Source: Cristatella mucedo
Taxonomy: Eukaryota > Bryozoa > Phylactolaemata > Cristatellidae
DNA length: 64,000 bases
Assembly (NCBI GenBank): GCA_009760855.2
Contig: WPIO01000010.1
Span: forward strand, 1,008,501 to 1,072,500
Reading direction: 5' to 3'
The notes beneath the pieces were generated by a model. It was given only the letters and a program-made list of their open reading frames with translations, was not told where the DNA came from and ran no database searches. Shown here piece after piece: positions 56,776-64,000 of the stretch (the first letter of the stretch is position 1; every line of letters starts with the position of its first letter). Made by a program: the position numbers and the translations under genes.

Positions 56776-58847
56776 ATTATACTCTATTTAATTCATTACA
56801 TGATTAAAGTAATCTTTGATGTGCGGGAAAACGGAGTTTAATGGATGACATAGCCCAATGTAAACGCAATGTAAACGCAATGTAAGACAAAGCGGTCTTT
56901 AGATGTTAATTTCACAGCTAGGCTGTGGGCTTTTATGTGCAATTCAGCATACAGCCTTTTGATATAACGGATAACTTACTGTAAATACATGGCATCAAGT
57001 AACGTCTCTAGGAGGAGTTAAAAAGAATGTCAGTTCAGACCCCAGAATGAGTATCTAACAAAATACAGAATGGAAAGAATCCAGGCAACTCAATTAAGAC
57101 TTCAGTTGCCATGGAAAAGCAGAGATCTTCAGAATCCACTAGTAGCTCTGACTGAAAAGATCTGACTGTAGATCTGACTGAAAATAAGCTTATCTGACTG
57201 AAAATAAGCTAGCTAAGTGTAATTCGCAGCATCATCGCTCTAAGAGCTGCGTAGCCTATTACAAAGAACCACTGTAGCGCGACAGTTAGAACCAATAGAA
57301 ATTGACCACCTACACTAACTGACTACATCTACTCCTCGATAGCCCAATACAACTATCAAAGCGTTAGCTTTTTTCAGGTTTGTGGCGTTTCCATCCCTCT
57401 TCTTTCATCTGATGCTGAGCCAGTGCCACATGCGATCAATGGCGTTCAGATATGCCAATTTTTCACAAGTCGCATTTTCAGCATAGAGCTGTAGGAGGCA
57501 CTGATTCAGAACTTTTAGGATTAACTTTAGCCTCAAGCTTGAGCTTGTATACCTGAATTAATCAACATACCATTATTTCTGTGTCGACCCAACAGTGGAA
57601 TAGCAGAAGGGTTGTTTAGTCTTTTTATTGATATATCGTCACAGCAAGACAGATTCGAAAGCATAAATTCTTGTAGGCCATCACGTGATAGTTGAACTGG
57701 CCCTAACATTTAACTACTACAGAATAGTTGCCATCGTAGACGCAATAAGTAGCAACTAGCTCTTACTAAAATGCACATTTGGGGTTTTATTCAAACTTAT
57801 CATATTGAGAACATTGAGACCCTGGTTTGGGCGCAATATCTTGCCACATAAAAGGCACTATTAATCAAGCGAATACATCTTCGTATTCCTTAATGACCAA
57901 ATTATTCTGATGCTTTATTTAGTGGTGTTGGCATCGTACATTTCAAATGACTAGAAGTCCACAATTGCCATTGGCCGAAAGGGACCAAACCGCTTCTCGA
58001 TGATGAATAAAATAGAGAATAAAGTTACTAAGCTGACTCGCAAGGCATGGAGAAGTTTGGCTTCTTCATACAAAGAAAACCGTTGCATCAGTTTAAGTCT
58101 CCTGAGGCTCCTGAGGAAGATCAACTATCTGTTCCGTGTATATGTCCGATTATAGTCCATTGGCGATGGAAGCTTTTGCTCCACAAGTCCTAGAATGCCG
58201 AAACGATTTACTGATTTATTTTGCAACGACAGTTATTCTCATGCTGCCAATTTTGACTCGTTCTCTCCAGCAGTGCTGAGCTACTACTTTCATGCTACTC
58301 GATACCTCAAATTATCTCAGGACTCAGCTACGCTTCAAACTTTCAATTTGTCATGTGAAATTAAGTTTGTCTGCAAAAGAATCCATACCTAAACCTGCTT
58401 CGGCATTGTACAGGATAGTGACATTCCCATCATTGTTACTGCCTCTTACCAGGAGCTCTGTGGCTAACTTAAAAACATAGTGTTTCTTAAGTCTGGCCCT
58501 GATAAAGAACGCCAAAGTTGAACTACTCTTTAGCTGTTCTTCACATTTTAGACTGAACCATACAGTCTACAACATGCTGTCAAGTTGAAAACCTGTAAAC
58601 TAACATCCTTAATGTGCAATTTGATACAATTCGTGCGGTAATTGGACACTTGAAGCTTAAATAAGTTAGTAGAATCAAAGCAGTACTCTGCTTCAACGTC
58701 AGCTGAAAATATTGATGATATCCGTTGTCTAGATTCTTTCACTTTGTCTTTACGTGGCGTGACATACACACTAAAGGTCCCATTTTCTTCTTAACGCCAC
58801 AGCTAGGAGCACTGAGCACTTAATGAGATGAAAAAGAACTACCCGAT

Positions 58848-58998
58848 TTAACAGCCTCTTTTTGCATAGCAATAGAAGAGCCGTTACGACTATCACCATC
58901 GCTTGCAGTGGTGATCAAGTATCGCCCACCGCAAGATTCGAACTCACGACCTCGGGGCCGAGGTCGTGAAAAGCAACCACGTTACCTAGTGTGCCGTT
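58848..58998 (-). repeat. tRNA-derived SINE, family S1
   Basis: The minus strand shows the A-box region (GGCACACTAGGTAACGTGG), B box GTTCGAATC (58935-58944), the body with GCAAGCGATGGTGATAGTCG, and the tail AGAGGCTGTTAAATCGGG. It is nearly full length and lies at the junction of LINE-B units A and B. Confidence 0.7.
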
Positions 58999-59329
58999 AC
59001 GACGCAATGCCTTACTACTAAAAGGTAGGGATTGAAAAAGTAGAAAAACGGCAGATTAATTGGTTTTTATTCTTTCTTTCACCGATGGAATCTCCGTGCA
59101 TAGTGTTCGCTTTTTCCAATAAGAATGCAGATAGCTTTACCGGATAATCAATTACTTACATAACTTGCTGAATGTGATACTGAAAATGTAAGTTAAATTG
59201 CAAAATAATTCTTCTCAACAGAATGACGCAAAAAGAGACAGCCAGGTTCAGAAAAACTTATCCTCCTCATTAATTAGTATAGTGAGCCCTCACAATATTT
59301 CCTATTGAAAATCTATGCTATCAAGCAGT

Positions 59330-59392
59330 AAATCAGCTAGGGTGTACATTTCAAACTGATATTTTACAGCTAGGGTGTACATTTTAAACTGA
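59330..59392. repeat. Short tandem duplication
   Basis: CAGCTAGGGTGTACATTT, then AAACTGAT, occurs twice about 36 bases apart (59334 and 59370). Confidence 0.8.
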
Positions 59393-60066
59393 TGTTCGTT
59401 TGATGACCATATCGTTTCAAAAGTTGTATAAGCCTAGTTTTCACCAAATTGCAATCATATGGATCTGCACCTTGATTAGCACCAGTTAATAGAAGAATCG
59501 TAAAGCATCGCTGGTCAATGTATTTATATCGCCCATTCGTAATCATGTAACTAGCTAGCTAGTGGCAAATCCTCCGACCTAGACCATTTATTAGATGCTT
59601 ACAGATGGTTTCGAAATCTGATGTGAGTTAGCCTCATTTATGATGGTCAGCAAAATTTTTTACTTTAACCAACTCCCGTGCCCTTACTTATCCCACTGTC
59701 GAGCCTCGTTTTGACTTTGAGGTTTGCACATTTACCATTGCCTCCCTTCATTACCACACTAAACTTGTTTGGGGCATCAATGGAAAATGATCCTTGTTTT
59801 ATGAGGACATCAGCTCAATATTCACATTAAATGTTCAGCTAAACCTGCTTACTAGTACCCTTTATTATTTCATGTTGAGTTATTTCTTTAGTATGCCTGG
59901 CTCATAGAACTAACGAACCACGTACCTGTTAATGACAGCCCAGCATATGTAATTGCATTTTTCGACTGCTGGTCAACTGTTGGTTTTTATAAGCCTTACA
60001 AAGATAGACGGATGGTGAGGAATAACTTTTCAACAATGCTTCGATTATTTGTCCTTTCATTTTGAG

Positions 60067-60144
60067 ATAATAATAATAATAATAATTCACTTGATAAAGG
60101 GCCCTCAGAGAACTCAATCTCTCTCTAGGCGTTTTACATATGCC
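60067..60144 (-). mobile_element. Hairpin-only L2-A insertion in LINE-B unit B
   Basis: (AAT)n, then TTCACTTGATAAAGGGCCCT...CTAGGCGTTTTACATATGCC. The length and truncation point are nearly the same as in the other mini-insertions. Confidence 0.75.
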
Positions 60145-63100
60145 AACCTAATGTATGGATATTACGCTCATATTGAGCTCAAGCTCAATTACCTATTGTA
60201 TTTATTCTTATAAAGGCACTCGATCGCGAAAAACAGGGGTCAAGCTACTTTACCGTTAGCTTGAAAGGTGTTCATAGTCATTTGCATTGAGGTAATATCA
60301 GTGCTTTCTCCAGTCGATGAAGCTTCACCTACACGTAAACCAATAAAGGATTTGCAAGCGATCAGTGAGTCGTAATATTATTTACTCATGCGTGTTTTTT
60401 TGCAGATTTCTCATAAGTTCTATTTAAGATCGTACCTAGATTTACATGTTTTCTTTCAAATTTAAGCTCACATTTTGAAGTAGGGATAATTGATTGAACA
60501 CGAACAAAATCCATTCCATTACATCCTTAAGGAAATCATAGGAGCATCTCGTCAGTTTACAATAAATGCCATTACTATCAAAAACATTTATTTCCAAACA
60601 CTTTTTTCAGTAATCTAAAAAAAACGAAACTTCTCTACGCCAAACGTACGAGCAAAATGTTTTGAGCCACAGAGAGGGTATGAGGTGAGAAAAAAGAGTA
60701 CCTTGCATTAATCATTTGGTGCTTTGCACCGATAGATCAACACTTACGGGACGGAGTGAACGAGTTTCCGAGAAGGGAGATTTTAAACAGAATTTTTTAA
60801 TGAATCCATGCTAGATATAAGAAAGTTATATTGTGCAGAGGAAGAGAACTTCGATTAAAAAAATTCATAATTTGCTCGATTATAGTGAAGTTTTCAAATA
60901 ATCTTCATCAGACTAATATTGTACGTGATTCTTTGATCAAAACTTCAATCTCAGAAAAGACCTATTTAGATTTTAGGTTAAATTTTTTCAATGGTTTTTA
61001 TAATTCTAAACTTATCTAGTTCATTTTTCTACGCTACGAAAAAACCCAGGAGTAAAGTAGTCATTCAGATGCAATCATTATTTAACGATTAAAGTCAAGG
61101 TACATATTATTTATAACATTTAAGTCTTTGCATTGTTATTGTAAAGCAAAGATCCGTTCTTCTGCAATTTATTTAACACCCTTGCAACGTAAAGGCTAAC
61201 TGACTTTAAATATAAGCAATTGAGAGACGTCTTTGGGAGGAGGGGAAACTAGAGACAGTTCAGACCCTAAAACGAGTAGCTAAAGAAAGCCGGAGAATTA
61301 AAAAAATTCAGGTAACTCATCGAAGAATTCCGTTACTATCTAAAAGCAGAGGTCTTAGGAATCCATCAATAGATCTGCCTCAGAAGTAAGACTATCTCCG
61401 AGTAATTGGTTTCACAAATCAGGAAAAGGCCGCATAGCCCACCTCCAAGAACTATTGAAGCATCGCAATTCGAATCGAGACCGACTGTACTTACTTAACT
61501 ACCCTGACGGAGCAAAAGTTCAATGAAAGTGCCAAAAGTTAGCAGGGATTCAGGTATTTGTGGTTTCTACCTGTCGCCTTTAGTCAGATGTTGAGACAGT
61601 GATATGTGTGTTCTATGTCATCTATGAATCCCAACTTTATGGAAGTCGTGTTAACAATAGGGAACTGTAGGTGGACATTGACAGAGAACTTAAGGCTGTA
61701 CTTTAGCCTCCAGACTTAGCTTGCCTGCCACTGGTTTAATCACTATAAAGGTCTTCTTCAGATGATAAATAGTCAAATAATAAAACCATTTTTAGTTCGG
61801 TTATTACCATATCACCACAGCAAGAATGATTTGAAATGACAGATTCCTATACGAACCATGCTTTTTATGGCCTTAGCAGCAGGGTATAGCAAAATGAATG
61901 ACAACATATCGCTGTAAGTAGCCTGAGGATCGGATTAGCGGGCACATGTACGGTTAAAATTTAACCTATACTAGGGTTCGAATATAAACTTAAAGACTTC
62001 GGCACCCCGTCTTAAAAAATTGATAGCAGTAATAATCAAGCACATTATTTTTATCAAAACACCGTGATATTCCAATAGCTAATATTTCCCTGCTGACGTC
62101 GGAAATTTGCAGTAACGAGAAGGCCGTGAGTTTTATTGGCCTGAAGGATCATCAAAAGCACATGGATGATGAAAAGATATAAAAAAGGTTACTTTGGTAA
62201 CACGCAAGGCCGCTGTATTTTGGCTTTTTCATACCAAAGCAAATAATTGCATCAGTTTTAGTCTCACGGTGCTCTTAGTTTCTCTGCTGAAAATCAAAAA
62301 ATTATTACCTGCTGCAGTTGTAAGCTTGAAGACCATTGACAACGAAAGATTTTGCTCTGAAGGTCCTAGATTGAAGAACTCATTTCTTCATTTGGTTCAC
62401 AACTAAATTGATTCTCCTGCTGCCGAATATGGCTCATCCTTTCCAAAAGTCCTGACCTAGTAGTTCCGAGCTACTCGCAACCTTCAGTTATATCGCGACT
62501 CATCTACGCTTAACACTTTCAATTTATTGTGTGAAAAGAAAAACTGCGTGTTAAGGGATTCATACCAAAAGCTGTTTCTGCTTCAGCTAGGGTTATGCCA
62601 TTTCCATACCCGTCGCTGCCGGTGACGATGATTACTTTTAGCGTTTCTTAAATTGTGCGCTAATGATTGAGGCAGAATTTTGACTATCATAAACCTACGC
62701 TTAACTATTAGAATGCTTTAGTACAGTTCAGAGCAAGCTATTCTCTTAGTATCTTAAAACTGGTATCTTTAGTGTACAATTGGATACAATTTAGTTGACA
62801 ATTTTACATGGAAGGTTATCAAGTTAATAGCAACAAGTTTATATTCCCTGTTAAGGTCCAGTAACAATATTGATACGATATTTGTTCTCGAGCGTCTCTC
62901 ATTCAGCACGAATATCGGTCGACCGCGACAGAACAACAACTAAATTCTATTTGAATGTGAAAGCTTATAGCATTCACCACAAAAGGTGACTATCTTGGAT
63001 AATTAGAACTCTTAGAAAGGGAGGGGAAGAACATAGAGATTATCCGTAATTATTTAGTTTATATTCTGTCTCAGACTAAATAAATCTGCATGCGCGGTTT

Positions 63101-63221
63101 TGACTTAAGCTTGTATTAGGATCTAAACCCTTTTTAAACCGTTTTCGAAACTTAGAGATAACATTATAGCCCACTAATTTGCGTCTAAACTATTATTCTA
63201 TAGATTTTGATTACTTTTTCA

Positions 63222-63312
63222 TAATAATACTACCACTAATAATAATAATACATGTGATAAAGCGCCCTCAAAGAACTCAATCTCTTTCTTGGCACTTTAC
63301 ATTTGCTGTAAA
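63222..63312 (-). mobile_element. Hairpin-only L2-A insertion in LINE-B unit C
   Basis: (AAT)n, then ACATGTGATAAAGCGCCCTC...CTTGGCACTTTACATTTGC. It contains only the terminal hairpin and tail. Confidence 0.75.
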
Positions 63313-63675
63313 TGAAAATGTATTGCAATGTACTGTCTAGCACTAATTTACAATCAAGGAATACATTTCCCAAGTGATTTAACGAGACGACCACGTGATT
63401 TTTATGGTACCGTAAGTCTACTTTCTGCCAGGTATAGCTTCATGCTAGTATATAGACCTGCTAATATAGCGATAGGAATACCTAGCTTAGTAATATATTT
63501 TACTCGGCCATCTAAAATTTGTTTAACTCACTCCTCGCAAGTGTTCCAACCCACACTATTAGACGCTTACATGTGGCGTCAAAGTCTGGTGTGCCTTAGC
63601 CTCAGACCTTTGCAATTGCTTAATAAAGCTTTCTTTTTCTTTGCGACACTCACCATCAAGCTACGCTTTGACTTG

Positions 63676-63732
63676 AAGTTCTACCCATAACATAATTTCA
63701 TAGCATAACTTCATAGCATAACTTCATAGTCG
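63676..63732. repeat. Short tandem repeat
   Basis: CATAACTTCATAG-type units repeat about three times (63690-63730). Confidence 0.75.
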
Positions 63733-64000
63733 TTCTCCAATTTGAAGGGGTGTCTACGACTATCAGCTATTACTTGTCTCATTAGAGTGGCAGCTATATG
63801 CACAATGCTCTGTTCAGCTAACTTTGCCCATTAGTGAACTAACTTTGTATGTGGACTTGGTGTCCTTGTATGTGTATTGCTCATGGATTTTACAAACCGT
63901 GTCACTTGTTAACGGTAGCTCCTAGTGCATTATTGTATGCAGCCAGTCTGACACTAATAACAATTATTACTATACATTTTTAAAAGAACCGGCAGGGAAC

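Larger units (their letters stand above)
53821..58770 (+). mobile_element. LINE-B array, unit A (decayed, carries L2-A insertions)
   Basis: Similarity to unit B starts near 53821 and runs in order to about 58770. Plus-strand remains fit a CR1/L2-type ORF2: ILALTTYANTS (near 56092, like ILAITETW), CGVSIPLLSSDAEPV (about 57386, at the motif B position), QICQFFTSR (near 57450, at the DDTQLYxS position), GDGSFCSTSPR (near 58165) and AVLSYYFHATRYL (about 58268-58306), the C-terminal block shared with the 19.1 kb copy. Many stops break it. Without the inserts at 54560-55478 and 56702-56775 the unit is about 3.9 kb. Confidence 0.45.
58770..62900 (+). mobile_element. LINE-B array, unit B
   Basis: It is colinear with unit A. 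Shared blocks include GCTGAATGTGAT (59172 and 54101), GTGGCTTTGG-type and CAGTTCAGACCC (61255 and 57030) and the RT C-terminal block ERFCSEGPRLKNSF (about 62348-62391). Near 61600, SQLYGS sits at the motif C position without the Asp pair. It carries an S1 SINE (58848-58998) and a hairpin-only L2-A insertion (60067-60144). The unit length without inserts is about 3.9 kb, like unit A. Confidence 0.45.
62900..64000 (+). mobile_element. LINE-B array, start of unit C (cut by the window end)
   Basis: Blocks matching units A and B appear in the same order. TATTTAGTTTATATTCTGTC (63050) matches 53990. CGCTTACATGTGGCGTCAAA (63563) matches 54467 and 59595. CTCATGGATTTTACAAACCG (63880) matches 59887. No coding part of ORF2 is reached. 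The 120-codon plus frame at 63328-63690 lies in the leader region and has no recognised domain. Confidence 0.45.

Noticed and set aside
58383-58445. Minus-strand reading GSNNDGNVTILYN..., resembling 62625-62560, taken at first as a conserved exon
   Set aside because: The same stretch matches the LINE-B 3' UTR at 13, 19 and 26 kb, so it is repeat sequence, not a host exon.
1-64000. CRISPR arrays, operons, ribosome binding sites, bacterial promoters or rRNA genes
   Set aside because: None seen. The tandem repeats present are microsatellites or LINE-derived, and the sequence has eukaryotic repeat content.

Overview
The window looks like repeat-rich nuclear DNA from an invertebrate animal. It has no dense prokaryotic-style ORFs, no operons and no rRNA or tRNA genes. 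It carries many degenerate non-LTR retrotransposons of the CR1/L2 group, tRNA-derived SINEs, relics of hAT and LTR-type elements, microsatellites, and a few short reading frames bounded by GT/AG splice signals. Nothing fixes the species. The short candidate introns (about 41 to 160 bases, apart from one expanded by insertions) and the CR1/L2 load suit many invertebrates.

Most recognisable sequence belongs to one L2-clade LINE family, here called L2-A, with about 22 full or truncated copies on both strands. Its 3' end is a hairpin (AAAGCGCC ... GGCGCTTT) followed by an (ATT)n tail. The best copies are 3080-7065 (+, split by a nested copy), 16560-18540 (+), 36147-39470 (+) and 46556-49500 (-). 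All are broken by stops, frameshifts or deletions, but the endonuclease signatures (TETWL, YRPP, SDH) and reverse transcriptase signatures (LSAAFD, GVPQGS, FYADD) are plain. A second, older LINE family (LINE-B) has truncated minus-strand copies near 13.1, 19.1-19.7 and 26.3-26.8 kb. It also forms a head-to-tail array of about 3.9 kb units from 53.8 kb to the window end. Small dispersed repeats fill the gaps: a tRNA-derived SINE (0.44, 0.94, 9.37, 41.69 and 58.85 kb), at least one SINE ending in an L2-like hairpin (19.93 kb), and an anonymous repeat of about 130 bp near 18.6-21.3 kb.

Other relics are an hAT-type transposase fragment (13.92-14.49 kb), an hAT-like inverted-repeat end (33.25 kb), and an LTR-retrotransposon gag fragment in a GC-rich island (40.9-41.2 kb) between two direct repeats. 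An AT-rich block at 34.1-36.1 kb looks like decayed minus-strand coding sequence of unknown family.

Host genes are sparse. The best candidate is a five-exon minus-strand gene at 51420-45221 whose exons join in phase into a 212-residue protein with three membrane segments and a basic tail. Its 5 kb second intron is filled by two L2-A copies. A second candidate is a single-exon secreted basic protein at 40427-40044 with an adjacent poly(A) signal. Weaker exon candidates lie near 11.1-11.5, 12.5-12.8, 22.4 and 30.2-30.9 kb. All exon calls rest on reading frame and splice consensus only.
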